Shown: positions 1 to 8,879, counted from the first letter of the stretch. The stretch: 64,000 nucleotides of DNA from Bacteriovoracaceae bacterium UBA6200 (GCA_002422605.1 DISW01000016.1:1-64000); one strand, 5' to 3'. Notes: generated by a model from the letters alone, not told the origin. Program-made: numbers and translations.

Positions 1-37
1 GAGGCCGTATCTACTGGAGGAAAAACAATTTTTCTTC

Positions 38-1111
38 TCATGTATGAAGTGATTCCAGGAGAACTCGGGCCATATCACCCGCAACAGTCAGAGAACTTTG
101 CTGGTCTCGCGCTTCAACACCTTCAGGCCAGACATAGGGAGCGACTTCCATTAAATCGGCACCTGTAATCGCAAAATCCTGAGCGAGTAACCGGATAATT
201 GCTGCGCAATCAGTTGGGAGAAGCCCCTCTTTTTCAGGAGTACCGGTAGCAGAAGCGTATCTTTCATCCAGAGCATCGATATCAAAACTGATGTAGATTT
301 CTTTAATACCAAGTTTTTTATAATGATCTTTAATTTTCTTGTAAGTTTTTTCTACTCCCCATTTATTCACTTCACTGGCCCAGAGTTGTTCCACTCCAAG
401 TTTATCTTTCCAGTGCTTTTTATTTTTTCCACTAGAGCGAATTCCTATTTGGAGAACATGATCTGTTGAAGCGAGATCTTCTAAAATCTTATAAGTCCAT
501 GTCCCAAAACAGATATCAATTCCGAGTCTTCGATCAAGAAGATCTGTATGGGCATCAAAATGGAAAAGGGCCGCTTCCTTTAAGTTCTTGCGGGATTCAA
601 GCCAGCTTTTAACTAACGGGTAGCTGGTGGAATGATCACCACCGAAACCCAGAATACGGGCATCGGGATATTTTTTATAAATTTCTCCTAAAGCTTTTTC
701 TGCAATACTAAGCGGGGCCACAGGGAGCTTGTTGAGTTTCCCGTAAAGGCCTTTGCGACAAAGCTTAATCGTTTCTTCATTCAGATATTTATCGTGAAGG
801 AGGTGAGGAATAACTCTCACGTCCCCTAGATCGGTAAATTTTTTGGAGGAATCCAGAATTTCCTGACGTAGAACGAGAGGTCCCCAATTAGCACCTCTTT
901 GAATGCCGCCTCCATTATCGGAAGGGATTCCTAGAATCCACGGTTTTTCAGTATCAAGTTTTTCAAATGTCTTAAGCCATTTTTTGCGAGCGACTTCGAC
1001 ATTACGAGTTCCGTAATAGGCGGACATGAGTTTTTCTTTTTTCTCTTTACCTGTATTAACTGTGAAAACTCCATTCCCCGGTAAGGTAAGAAGTTCTGGT
1101 AGATTTTTCAA
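38..1111 (-). CDS. arginase/agmatinase-superfamily ureohydrolase
   Basis: This is a binuclear manganese hydrolase of the arginase, agmatinase and formimidoylglutamase superfamily. The metal-ligand motifs are visible: GGDH with H160, DAHTD with D186, H188 and D190, and FDIDALD with D277 and D279. At 357 residues it carries an N-terminal extension of about 50 residues compared with typical agmatinase. The start is TTG, preceded seven bases upstream by AAGGAG, and it overlaps the stop of the upstream dehydrogenase gene by four bases (TTGA), so the two are probably translationally coupled. The substrate cannot be assigned from sequence: arginine, agmatine, formimidoylglutamate or another guanidino compound are all possible. 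It is one of three paralogues in this window. Confidence 0.88.
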   Translation of the reverse strand: MKNLPELLTLPGNGVFTVNTGKEKKEKLMSAYYGTRNVEVARKKWLKTFEKLDTEKPWILGIPSDNGGGIQRGANWGPLVLRQEILDSSKKFTDLGDVRVIPHLLHDKYLNEETIKLCRKGLYGKLNKLPVAPLSIAEKALGEIYKKYPDARILGFGGDHSTSYPLVKSWLESRKNLKEAALFHFDAHTDLLDRRLGIDICFGTWTYKILEDLASTDHVLQIGIRSSGKNKKHWKDKLGVEQLWASEVNKWGVEKTYKKIKDHYKKLGIKEIYISFDIDALDERYASATGTPEKEGLLPTDCAAIIRLLAQDFAITGADLMEVAPYVWPEGVEARDQQSSLTVAGDMARVLLESLHT

Positions 1112-2061
1112 ATGAGCACTCCTTTCATTAACTTATTTTGTAAGAGCTCGTTATGATATTTATCGAAGAAACTGGTTGTATCAAGCTTGAGATAATCTTT
1201 TAAGACCGCTTCTTCAAAGTTTAAGATTTTTTGGTCGAGATTTTTTTCAACTCCGGCAATATGACTGGTCTTCCAAACTTGAGGAAAGCCATGCCATTGT
1301 TCGGAGAAAGGTTCTTTCTCAAAGACATCCAGGAAGGCAAAAGATAATGGGTGAGAAAGGAGATATTCTCTCAAGGCATTCTCATCCACTAATTTTCCAC
1401 GGGCCCCATTGATGAAGAGTACTTCGTCACTTAAGGCCTTAAAGAAATCCTGGTTGAAATAATGATAAGTGGATTTATTTAAACTCATGGCCGAAATGAT
1501 CACCCGAGCTTCTTTGATGTTTCCATCCTTCCAATGCTTAAGGCTTTGAGCTTGATAAGGATCAATCACTGTTACGTTCATACCAATGGCACTAAGTGTG
1601 TTTGTGATGATTTTTCCAATATGCCCGTAACCAAAAACCCAAACGGAAGTTCCCTTCATAAGGGGACGCTCCCAGGTCCGTTTAGGATCCCAAGTCATAT
1701 GACAAGGAAGTTCGATCAATCCCTCAAAGAGCGCACGTATACTATATTCCGCCACAGCTTGAGCGCGGATAGTGTGGCCTACGACTAAAGGAATATTGTT
1801 CCAAAGATCTTGTTCTGACTCAAAATGGTCATAGCCTGAATTAGGATGAATGATGAGTTTCGTTTGTTTCAGGAGCGATTGGGGCAATTCCCTTAACTGA
1901 GTATGGGTATTGGTAATAAGAATTGTTTCTTGAAAATTTGCGTCCTTAAGTGCTTGGTAATTCAATCCAGGTAGATTCTCCACGAGGGATTTCTCCTTTA
2001 GAGTGAAGTCTTTACTTTGATAGGGAGAGAGATGTGTTCTTATAACCTGGTAGCTTTTCAT
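1108..2061 (-). CDS. D-isomer-specific 2-hydroxyacid dehydrogenase family protein
   Basis: A predicted cytoplasmic NAD(P)-dependent oxidoreductase. The Rossmann nucleotide-binding motif GYGHIG lies at residues 144-149, followed by the family segment NGARGKLVDE with catalytic-type R221, then DVFEKEP near 245-251 and the SHIAG histidine at 267. The length of 317 residues is normal for the family. It is the first gene of a two-gene operon with the arginase-like enzyme, which suggests joint action on an amino-acid or guanidino-acid derivative. That link is inference. The specific 2-hydroxyacid is not identifiable. The start codon lies only 30 bases from the divergent map start, so any promoter must overlap neighbouring coding sequence. 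Confidence 0.88.
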   Translation of the reverse strand: MKSYQVIRTHLSPYQSKDFTLKEKSLVENLPGLNYQALKDANFQETILITNTHTQLRELPQSLLKQTKLIIHPNSGYDHFESEQDLWNNIPLVVGHTIRAQAVAEYSIRALFEGLIELPCHMTWDPKRTWERPLMKGTSVWVFGYGHIGKIITNTLSAIGMNVTVIDPYQAQSLKHWKDGNIKEARVIISAMSLNKSTYHYFNQDFFKALSDEVLFINGARGKLVDENALREYLLSHPLSFAFLDVFEKEPFSEQWHGFPQVWKTSHIAGVEKNLDQKILNFEEAVLKDYLKLDTTSFFDKYHNELLQNKLMKGVLI

Positions 2062-2091
2062 CTCTTCAAGCTAGCGTAAAAGAGGTCAAAA

Positions 2092-2892
2092 GTGTATAAG
2101 GTACCTATGATCACAATTAAATCTACCCGCGAAATAGAAATAATGAGGGAGTCCTGTAAGATGGCAGCTAAAACGCTCCACTTCTTAGGAAAAAACCTTC
2201 GCATTGGAATGAATACTGAAGAGATAAACACCATGTGTCATCAGTACACCATTAATCGTGGAGGAATTCCCGCAACCTTGGGCTACCATGGTTTTACAAA
2301 ATCACTTTGCACATCTCTCAATGAAGTTATCTGCCACGGCATCCCTACTGAGAAGGATCACCTGAAAGATGGAGATATTCTGAATCTTGATGTCACCACC
2401 ATCTGGAAAGGTTTCCATGGTGACACCAATGCAACATTCTTAATCGGAAACGTGAAACCAGAAGTTAAAAAACTCGTAGACGTGGCCTATGATTGCATGA
2501 TGGCAGGCATTGCTGTTTGTCGTCCAGGTGCGCATATTGGTGACATTGGTGCCGTCATTGAAGAGATGGCCCATGGACATAATCTATCAGTGGTACACGA
2601 ATATTGTGGGCACGGAATTGGGCGCAAGTTTCATGAAGATCCTCAAGTGGTGCATGTTGGTAAGAAAGGCACGGGAGCAGAAATGCGTCCGGGTATGACT
2701 TTTACGATTGAACCCATGATCAATTTAGGGAAACGTCACTGCAAAGTTTTAAATGATGGCTGGACTGTCGTGACAAAAGATAAGTCATGGTCAGCTCAGT
2801 TTGAGCATACCATTTTAATAACCGAAGATGGTCATGAAATCCTGACACAATTCTCTCCGGAAGAGTGGACTGAAGCCGATGATAAAATTTAA
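2092..2892 (+). CDS. map: type I methionine aminopeptidase
   Basis: Removes the initiator methionine from nascent proteins in the cytoplasm. All five metal ligands of the family are present: D100, D111, H174 (GHGIG), E207 (TIEPM) and E238 (FEHT). The length of 266 residues matches bacterial MetAP type I. The chosen start is GTG at 2092, because AGAGG sits six bases upstream; an in-frame ATG at 2107 is the alternative and would align better with the usual N-terminus. The 3' end overlaps the next gene by 14 bases, which suggests coupled translation with the Fe-S protein. Confidence 0.95.
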   Translation: MYKVPMITIKSTREIEIMRESCKMAAKTLHFLGKNLRIGMNTEEINTMCHQYTINRGGIPATLGYHGFTKSLCTSLNEVICHGIPTEKDHLKDGDILNLDVTTIWKGFHGDTNATFLIGNVKPEVKKLVDVAYDCMMAGIAVCRPGAHIGDIGAVIEEMAHGHNLSVVHEYCGHGIGRKFHEDPQVVHVGKKGTGAEMRPGMTFTIEPMINLGKRHCKVLNDGWTVVTKDKSWSAQFEHTILITEDGHEILTQFSPEEWTEADDKI

Positions 2893-3691
2893 AGATTTGA
2901 TTTCGGAAGAAGCTTTTAATCGACCGGTAGAGTTTCCCTCTGTCTCGGCTTCTTTTAATAGTCGTGCCCTTTCTCTTCGTTTTGATTCGAAAGATAAACT
3001 TCTCTATGCCGGATATACGGGAAAGTTTAATCCTTGGTTTTCTTCTCTGTGTGCCCTCATCATTAATAAGAGTCTGGCCGAGATCTCAAAGATAAATGTT
3101 AAAAGCTGGGAAGAGTTCTATAAAGACGATCAGCTTTTTTGGGATCTTAAACAAGAAGAAGATTCTTTTATCCATGAACCTCTGGAATTATTAAAAACTA
3201 CCTTAGATATTTTTCAGGGTCGAGACTATCTCTATCATGAAACCAGTCCCTTAATTTGCCGCTGCTTCGGTGTTCGTGAAACTGATGTTCTTGATCATCT
3301 TCATCATGAAAAAACACCCTCTCTTGAAACTCTAGGGTCAGCAACTAAGGCCGGTATGGGATGCCGAACTTGTGTGCCCCAACTTAAGCGCTGGCTGGTT
3401 GATAGTGATGAAAAAAAGACAGGTCGCCATTACAAGCTTCGTCCTATTGCTGATTGGTTAGTTCAGATTGATTACCATCTGGCGAAGTTTCCCCATGGAG
3501 AGGATTGGAAGATGGAAGTTCGTGGCATGAAAGACGCCCGGGTTACCATTTCATTTGATAAGAAAGTAACTCAGACTGAGGAAGAGGCGATGGCCCGAGA
3601 GCTTCAGCTCTTTTTAGGACGTGCCGTAGACTTAGATTTGGCCTTCTTTTTAAGATCTTCCCGGCATTTTTTAAATGCTTCTGGAAAATAA
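2879..3691 (+). CDS. BFD-type [2Fe-2S]-binding protein with NifU-like layout
   Basis: The central segment contains C127-x-C129-x32-C162-x2-C165, the cysteine spacing of bacterioferritin-associated-ferredoxin (BFD) domains, which bind one [2Fe-2S] cluster. The roughly 100 residues before it resemble the scaffold-like N-terminal part of NifU-type proteins but lack the catalytic cysteines of IscU. About 80 residues follow it, where NifU has an Nfu domain; here no CxxC is visible. A role in Fe-S handling or electron transfer is therefore plausible but unproven. The start overlaps the end of map by 14 bases. The 3' end overlaps the convergent downstream gene by 88 bases. Confidence 0.75.
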   Translation: MIKFKDLISEEAFNRPVEFPSVSASFNSRALSLRFDSKDKLLYAGYTGKFNPWFSSLCALIINKSLAEISKINVKSWEEFYKDDQLFWDLKQEEDSFIHEPLELLKTTLDIFQGRDYLYHETSPLICRCFGVRETDVLDHLHHEKTPSLETLGSATKAGMGCRTCVPQLKRWLVDSDEKKTGRHYKLRPIADWLVQIDYHLAKFPHGEDWKMEVRGMKDARVTISFDKKVTQTEEEAMARELQLFLGRAVDLDLAFFLRSSRHFLNASGK

Positions 3692-4227
3692 GTCAGACGA
3701 TCAAAAATTTTCTTATCTTTACCTTTAAAAATTTGCTGAAGATCCACATCTTCCTGAAGGTATTTAATTTCAACAAAAAAATTATCTAATTCAGGTATCT
3801 GCTCTTTTAAGCAAGTAGGTGTTGGGGCGAGCATTTGAACCTGGTTGATAAAATAAAGAAGAATTTCTCTGGTCGCTTCAATATAGTCATCCACCATCCC
3901 CTCGGCCATGCTCCGCTGTATCCCTGTTACAGTATCCGGATAAATGAAGAGTTCTTTGCCCTTTTTGATGGACTGCTCAAGAAGCTTCCAGGAGGGGGAG
4001 TGTTTTTTATTATTACAGATCTCATCAAAATCGGTTTTGCTGATTTCGATGCGGGGAATTTGAACCATTTCGGAAATCAGTCGTTGATTGAGCTCATAGA
4101 GGGGACCTGAATCCTTTTTAAGATGAAACTGCTGCTCCTCTTCGCCCAGGCACTTAAGAATCTGGCGAGTTCTCGCTTCCAAAGACATTGCTTGCAGGGT
4201 TAAGAAGAGGACCAAAAGATATTTCAT
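3604..4227 (-). CDS. secreted hypothetical protein
   Basis: Function not recognised. The N-terminus is a good Sec signal peptide: a Lys followed by a hydrophobic stretch ending near ALEAR at about residue 19. The mature part is helical and charged with four cysteines, which fits a periplasmic location. The C-terminus is a lysine-rich tail (KKKAKSKSTARPKKS), and that tail region is encoded antisense to the last 29 codons of the Fe-S protein gene. The start codon abuts the extended divergent tatC frame. A frameshift near the end that lengthens one of the two convergent genes cannot be excluded. Confidence 0.65.
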   Translation of the reverse strand: MKYLLVLFLTLQAMSLEARTRQILKCLGEEEQQFHLKKDSGPLYELNQRLISEMVQIPRIEISKTDFDEICNNKKHSPSWKLLEQSIKKGKELFIYPDTVTGIQRSMAEGMVDDYIEATREILLYFINQVQMLAPTPTCLKEQIPELDNFFVEIKYLQEDVDLQQIFKGKDKKIFDRLTYFPEAFKKCREDLKKKAKSKSTARPKKS

Positions 4228-4294
4228 GGGTCAATTGTACCCCGAATTTAGAAAAGATAAGACAGAAAATAGTCTTAGAGCTAAGATGGGTCTC

Positions 4295-5050
4295 ATGAAA
4301 GAAATGAGTTTCATGGACCACCTGGAAGAACTAAGAACGAGGATGATCAGAATCCTGATTATTTTAGTCGTCTCTTTTGGCTGTTGTTATTATTTTTCCA
4401 ACCATATTCAAGAATTCTTGTTGGCCCCTTTAAGGGAGGCCATTGGGACAACCGGGAAAGTGATCTTTACCGGAATCCTCGATAAAGTATTGGCGGAACT
4501 TCAAATGGCCTTCTGGGCCTGTGTCTTTTTTGCCAGCCCTTTATGGTTCAGAGAGGCTTGGCTATTTATTAAGCCTGGGCTTTACGACAAAGAAATCAAA
4601 ACCATCAGACCTTTTATTTTTGTTGGTTTCCTGCTTTTCATTACAGGAGTGGCCTTCGGTTATTATGTAATTTTCCCATTCACTTTCAAAACATTACTCG
4701 CAGCAGGGGTCACAAACGTTGAGGCGATGTTAAATCTTCAGGATTATCTTCTCCTTTCAAGTAAAGTTCTCGTCTTTCTGGGAATCCTTTTCCAGCTTCC
4801 GAATATCGTCGTGATTTTGGGGTTTATGGGACTGGTCACGAAATACTCACTACGTGAATGGCGCCGCTATCTGGCCGTCATTTTTGCCGTGCTGGCAGCA
4901 GTGCTTACTCCGACTCCGGATATTTTGAGCATGATGTGTGTTTGGGTTCCAATGATGGTTCTTTACGAAATTGGAATCATTGCTGTGGCCTTGCTGGTCC
5001 ACCCGTATTTAAAGAGAAGATATATCGATGATAATGAGTCACCAAATTAA
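4295..5050 (+). CDS. tatC: Sec-independent protein translocase subunit TatC
   Basis: Core receptor of the twin-arginine translocation system in the inner membrane, which recognises signal peptides of folded export substrates. The conserved cytoplasmic N-terminus FMDHLEELRTR is followed by six hydrophobic segments, with the family's proline-rich TPTPD near the fifth. The open frame extends upstream to 4226, but residues before MKEMSFMDH do not look conserved, so the start is placed at 4295; ATG at 4286 is also possible. No tatA or tatB gene is adjacent. The stop overlaps the convergent downstream gene by four bases. Confidence 0.93.
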   Translation: MKEMSFMDHLEELRTRMIRILIILVVSFGCCYYFSNHIQEFLLAPLREAIGTTGKVIFTGILDKVLAELQMAFWACVFFASPLWFREAWLFIKPGLYDKEIKTIRPFIFVGFLLFITGVAFGYYVIFPFTFKTLLAAGVTNVEAMLNLQDYLLLSSKVLVFLGILFQLPNIVVILGFMGLVTKYSLREWRRYLAVIFAVLAAVLTPTPDILSMMCVWVPMMVLYEIGIIAVALLVHPYLKRRYIDDNESPN

Positions 5051-5406
5051 CTGGCTTCTGAATCATAATCGTAATCAATAATATAGCGTTCTTGATCTTC
5101 TTCACCGCCATTTCCATTATTGGATGAATTGTTTCCATCCCCAAGGAAACTTATGTGGTCGGTGGAGAAACTCCAATTATCTAAACTTCCTACAATTGAA
5201 AAACCTGGAAGAAGGCGCATGAATTCCTGAATCATACTTTCAATTTGTGAGCCGTTGTAATCGGAAGTGTCGTACTTGCACAACCAGCCGGTGAGTCTTA
5301 CTTCCATGCCTGCAACACTATACTGGCAATAGGAGAGATCTACTCCGTGTCGATTGAGCACTCTTCTCACTTCTTTATTGGCCTCGAGACGACTTAACTT
5401 TCTCAT
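5047..5406 (-). CDS. small hypothetical protein, BON-like central segment
   Basis: A 119-residue protein without signal peptide or membrane segment. Residues about 10-80 have an alternating helix-strand pattern (VRRVLNRHGVDL, GMEVRLTGWL, IQEFMRLLPG) reminiscent of BON-type domains, but the match is only by eye. The C-terminal 40 residues are low-complexity, rich in Asn, Gly, Asp and Glu, and probably disordered. A purine-rich ribosome site (GGAGGATCT) precedes the ATG. It overlaps the convergent tatC stop by four bases. No function is proposed. Confidence 0.65.
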   Translation of the reverse strand: MRKLSRLEANKEVRRVLNRHGVDLSYCQYSVAGMEVRLTGWLCKYDTSDYNGSQIESMIQEFMRLLPGFSIVGSLDNWSFSTDHISFLGDGNNSSNNGNGGEEDQERYIIDYDYDSEAS

Positions 5407-5485
5407 AGATCCTCCAGATGGAGAGATTCTAAAGGCATTAGATAATAATTAATAATTGGAGGGGGAGGGAAAGGAAAAACGATGA

Positions 5486-5515
5486 GTTAGAAAAGCTGGG
5501 TGACGAGCACCCAGC
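5486..5515 (-). terminator. intrinsic terminator of the speE-speB operon
   Basis: An eight-base-pair GC-rich stem, GCTGGGTG/CACCCAGC at 5495-5502 and 5508-5515, has a five-base loop. On the minus strand it is followed by CTTTTCTAAC and lies 16 bases beyond the speB stop. Confidence 0.7.
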
Positions 5516-5531
5516 ACATTTTTGTGGCAAA

Positions 5532-6431
5532 TTACTTGTTCATTGCGAGCATAACCTCGCGAGTAACTTTAGAAGCAAAACAAGAAGAGTTATTAGTCGC
5601 ATCCAGCATTGGTGCCAGTTCTACGATATCTGCTCCTACAAAGTTTTTGCGGTTTAAAATCTTCAGGATTTTCATGAAACCATGGAAGTCTTCGCCGCCG
5701 GCCTCTGGAGTTCCGGTACCTGGGAAAAAGCCTGGGTCAAAGAAATCAAGATCAAGAGTTAAATAAATCGGACGCTCATCAGGAAGAGCTTCTAACCACT
5801 CACAACACTCTTTTAGAGAACTCGCGAGAGTTTTATTTTCTTTCATCCACTGAAACTCTGAGCGAGGTCCAGATCGGATTCCGTATTGGATCAAACGGTT
5901 CTTATCGGTGAAGTGATCCAGCACCCGGCGGATGATCGCCGCATGAGAGAATTTTTCTTCCAGGTAACCGTCCCTTAAATCCGTATGAGCATCTAAGTGA
6001 AGAACAACGAGATCCGGATAGTTATTAAGATAAGTCACAATCGGACCATAAGAGATGGAGTGTTCTCCACCTAAGGTTACGAATTTGATTTCATCTTTTT
6101 TAAGATCCAGATCTTTTGTCATCTCCATGAAGAATTCATTGGTGAGGTGCCACTTCGACGGATAAGTCGGAAGGTCACCCATGGTGATGATGTTATAGTC
6201 CTGAGTGTCTTTATCCAGGTAAGGAGAGTAGTCCTCAAGTCCATAAGAAGCTTCGCGGATGGCACTTGGTGCAAAACGCGCGCCGGGACGGAAGCTCGTG
6301 GTTCCATCGAAGCAAAAGCCAATGATGTGGGTCGAGTGAGAGTAGATCGCCTCAGCATACTGAGTACCAATAAATGGTTTCTGAGGTTCGAGTCCTTCTA
6401 CTTCTTTTATTAAACGAGGTTCAGTAGTCAT
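5532..6431 (-). CDS. speB: agmatinase
   Basis: Hydrolyses agmatine to putrescine and urea in the cytoplasm. Metal ligands are present in GGEHS (H124), DAHTD (D147, H149, D151) and LDLDFFDP (D227, D229), and the fingerprint around PGTGTPEAGG is typical of agmatinases. The 299-residue length is normal. The gene follows spermidine synthase with a seven-base gap in the same orientation, and this partnership is the best evidence for agmatine as substrate and for a polyamine pathway. No arginine decarboxylase (SpeA) is visible nearby, so agmatine would be made elsewhere or taken up. Confidence in the activity is good but not certain, because two further superfamily members are present. Confidence 0.85.
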   Translation of the reverse strand: MTTEPRLIKEVEGLEPQKPFIGTQYAEAIYSHSTHIIGFCFDGTTSFRPGARFAPSAIREASYGLEDYSPYLDKDTQDYNIITMGDLPTYPSKWHLTNEFFMEMTKDLDLKKDEIKFVTLGGEHSISYGPIVTYLNNYPDLVVLHLDAHTDLRDGYLEEKFSHAAIIRRVLDHFTDKNRLIQYGIRSGPRSEFQWMKENKTLASSLKECCEWLEALPDERPIYLTLDLDFFDPGFFPGTGTPEAGGEDFHGFMKILKILNRKNFVGADIVELAPMLDATNNSSCFASKVTREVMLAMNK

Positions 6432-6438
6432 AAGTTTT

Positions 6439-7296
6439 TTATTCCTGGCCGATCATTTGTTTATGAAAGTTCGAGATTGAGAAAGTCCCTTTATGCCAAT
6501 CCATATTGTACCACTTGAGACTTCTTTGAAGAGTCGTCATATGTGCCAATTTTTCCGGGTTGATATCTGTTGGACGGTACTTCTTAGAAGAAAAACCGAA
6601 GGTCCAATAAACTCCAGGATAGATAAGCATTGGAGCATTGAAAGAATTCACCACAGGAAAAATTTTTCTCATATTGTTATAAATATTCTTAACACCCCAT
6701 TCATCAAGGAAAGGGTTTTCAGTTTGGTTCATCATGATGCCGTCTTCAGTTAAGGCATTATGAACGTCCTGGTAGAATTCATCTGTGAACAGACCTGAAG
6801 CGAAATCAACCGGATCAGTCGAATCAACCACAATGATGTCATATTCATTTTTTGCACGTTTAATGAAAGCGAAACCATCTTCAGGAAGAACACGGACACG
6901 TTTATCAGAAAGACCTGAAGTGCAATCAGGGAAGTATTTTTTAGAAACTTCAATCACGCGCTCATCGATTTCAACCAGATCAATACGCTCGATGTCCGGG
7001 TGCTTAACGAACTCACGAACTACGCCGCCGTCGCCGCCGCCGATAATTAAAACTTTTTTACAGTTCCGTGAAACCATATAAGGAATGTGTGAAACCACTT
7101 CGTGATAAACAAATTCATCTTTATCAGAAACCATAGTCTTGCCATCAAGAAGGAGTAGTTTTCCAACGGACTCAGTTTCTACTACATCAATCTTTTGAAA
7201 CTTTGATTGTTCACTATGAAGATGCTCTTTAATTTTAAAACCCATTGCAAAGGTATTACGAAAAGATTCTTCAATCATCCAGCCTGGTACATTCAT
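6439..7296 (-). CDS. speE: spermidine synthase
   Basis: Transfers an aminopropyl group from decarboxylated S-adenosylmethionine to putrescine. The methyltransferase-like fold shows the binding motif IGGGDGGVVRE, the acidic LVEID, and the catalytic VDSTDP, all hallmarks of SpeE. The frame could start at 7341, but an AAGGAG five bases before the ATG at 7296 and the usual family length (about 285 residues) decide for that start. It is first in the operon and directly precedes speB, which supplies its putrescine. No speD (AdoMet decarboxylase) lies in the window. Confidence 0.93.
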   Translation of the reverse strand: MNVPGWMIEESFRNTFAMGFKIKEHLHSEQSKFQKIDVVETESVGKLLLLDGKTMVSDKDEFVYHEVVSHIPYMVSRNCKKVLIIGGGDGGVVREFVKHPDIERIDLVEIDERVIEVSKKYFPDCTSGLSDKRVRVLPEDGFAFIKRAKNEYDIIVVDSTDPVDFASGLFTDEFYQDVHNALTEDGIMMNQTENPFLDEWGVKNIYNNMRKIFPVVNSFNAPMLIYPGVYWTFGFSSKKYRPTDINPEKLAHMTTLQRSLKWYNMDWHKGTFSISNFHKQMIGQE

Positions 7297-7457
7297 TAAA
7301 ACTCCTTCGAAAATATGAGAAATTTCTAACCTAAACATCACCCTTTTCCAAGTTAATAGTGCGGATAGTCACTTAAATCAGTAGGACTTTAGAGGACGTG
7401 CATGACGTTTTCAGCGTTTAGGCCTATGATAGAGGGGTATAACTTTGAGAGGAAAAC

Positions 7458-8444
7458 ATGATTTTAGTGACGGGTGCGGCCGGTTTCATCGGTAGCGTGA
7501 TTGTGAAGGAATTAAACCAAAAAGGGCATGAGAATCTCATCCTCTGTGACCACTTTGAAAGTGGCGATAAATGGAAAAACCTAGCGGGTTTAAAGTACGA
7601 TTCTTTCGTTCAAGTAGAAGATCTTTTCAATCATCCGATTTGGAAGAAAAAAAGCGGTCTCAAGGCCATCTACCACATGGGGGCCTGCTCAGATACCACC
7701 GAACTCGACATGGATTTTCTTTACGAGAATAACACTCTTTTTACCAATGAACTCCTGACCCTTGCGGCAAAACTTGATATCCCCATTGTCTACGCTTCCA
7801 GTGCTGCAACTTATGGGGCCGGTGAGCAGGGCTATAAGGATGACCATAAGGGGATCCCTGCCTTAAGACCCCTTAATAAATATGGTTACTCTAAGCAGCT
7901 TTCAGATGAGTGGATTCTTAAACAAAAAAAGAAACCAAATGTTTGGTTTGGAGTGAAGTTCTTTAACGTCTTTGGGCCTCAGGAATACCATAAGGGTAAA
8001 ATGAGCTCAGTGGTCTACCAATCCTTTAATCAGATTAAAGATGTGGGCGAGGTGAAGCTCTTTAAATCTCACCGCCCTGACTATAACGATGGTGAGCAGC
8101 TTCGTGACTTCGTTTATGTAAAAGATGTGGTAAGAGCGATGATTGAACTTATCGACGCTGGAAAAAAGAAACCCTCTCTCTCTGGGATTTATAATCTTGG
8201 AACCGGGGAGGCGAGAAGCTTCCACGATCTGGTTAAGGCAACTTTCAAATCCATGGACCGTGAGACCAAAATTAAGTTCATTGATATGCCTGTAGAACTT
8301 AGAAATCAGTACCAGTACTACACCCAGGCAGATATGGGGAAACTTAAAAAAGCTCTTCCGAAATTTAAATTTATGAAACTAGAAGATGCCGTTGATGACT
8401 ACGTTCGTAATCATCTGGCAGCGCCTTCTCAATACTTTGGTTAA
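7458..8444 (+). CDS. hldD: ADP-L-glycero-D-manno-heptose-6-epimerase
   Basis: Makes the heptose nucleotide used for the LPS inner core. It is a short-chain-dehydrogenase-fold enzyme with the NAD(P) motif TGAAGFIGS at the N-terminus. The segment LCDHFESGDKWKNL is characteristic of HldD, as are the serine of YASSAATYG and the YGYSK catalytic Tyr-Lys pair. The 328-residue length fits the family. A GAGAGGAA ribosome site precedes the ATG. The presence of HldD implies a heptose-containing LPS. The next gene starts three bases after its stop. Confidence 0.93.
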   Translation: MILVTGAAGFIGSVIVKELNQKGHENLILCDHFESGDKWKNLAGLKYDSFVQVEDLFNHPIWKKKSGLKAIYHMGACSDTTELDMDFLYENNTLFTNELLTLAAKLDIPIVYASSAATYGAGEQGYKDDHKGIPALRPLNKYGYSKQLSDEWILKQKKKPNVWFGVKFFNVFGPQEYHKGKMSSVVYQSFNQIKDVGEVKLFKSHRPDYNDGEQLRDFVYVKDVVRAMIELIDAGKKKPSLSGIYNLGTGEARSFHDLVKATFKSMDRETKIKFIDMPVELRNQYQYYTQADMGKLKKALPKFKFMKLEDAVDDYVRNHLAAPSQYFG

Positions 8445-8447
8445 TTT

Positions 8448-8879
8448 ATGAATATAAAGATTGATGGCTTTAAACAAGCAATTGAAATGCTCCAAGGACT
8501 CGATCTAGCGGCCCAACAATCTCTCCTGGCGGAGATTGCCCGCAAAGATCCTGAGATGGCCATCAAACTTAAACAAAATCTTGTGACCTTTGACGACCTT
8601 CAATATCTCACAGTCACTATGATGAAGCGCCTTCTTCAAGACATTGACCTCGATGTCCTGGGACTCGCTCTTCGAGGGGCGAGCAAAGAGCTTTCCGAAC
8701 ATCTCCTCAATATGTTCTCCACCAACATGCGAAGAGATGTAGAGGATATTTTAAAAGGCAAACCTCGTCCGCTTTCAGATGTCTTAGATGCACAGAAAAA
8801 AATTATGGACCTGGTCCACAAACTTCGCGAACGCGGAGAGATCGTCCTCTCCAAAGAAAAATCCGAAAAGTATGTCTAA
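8448..8879 (+). CDS. stand-alone FliG C-terminal-domain protein
   Basis: A 143-residue protein resembling only the C-terminal torque domain of the flagellar switch protein FliG. The order VTFDDL...LLQDIDLDVLGLALRGAS...MRRDVEDIL...PLSDVLDAQKKIMDLVHKLRERGEIVL matches that domain, including the charged helix that in FliG contacts the motor stator. The N-terminal and middle domains, which hold FliF and FliM, are missing. It is probably co-transcribed with hldD, three bases upstream, and not with flagellar genes. Its role could be in a flagellar variant or a different rotary or gliding motor; this is inference. Confidence 0.75.
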   Translation: MNIKIDGFKQAIEMLQGLDLAAQQSLLAEIARKDPEMAIKLKQNLVTFDDLQYLTVTMMKRLLQDIDLDVLGLALRGASKELSEHLLNMFSTNMRRDVEDILKGKPRPLSDVLDAQKKIMDLVHKLRERGEIVLSKEKSEKYV

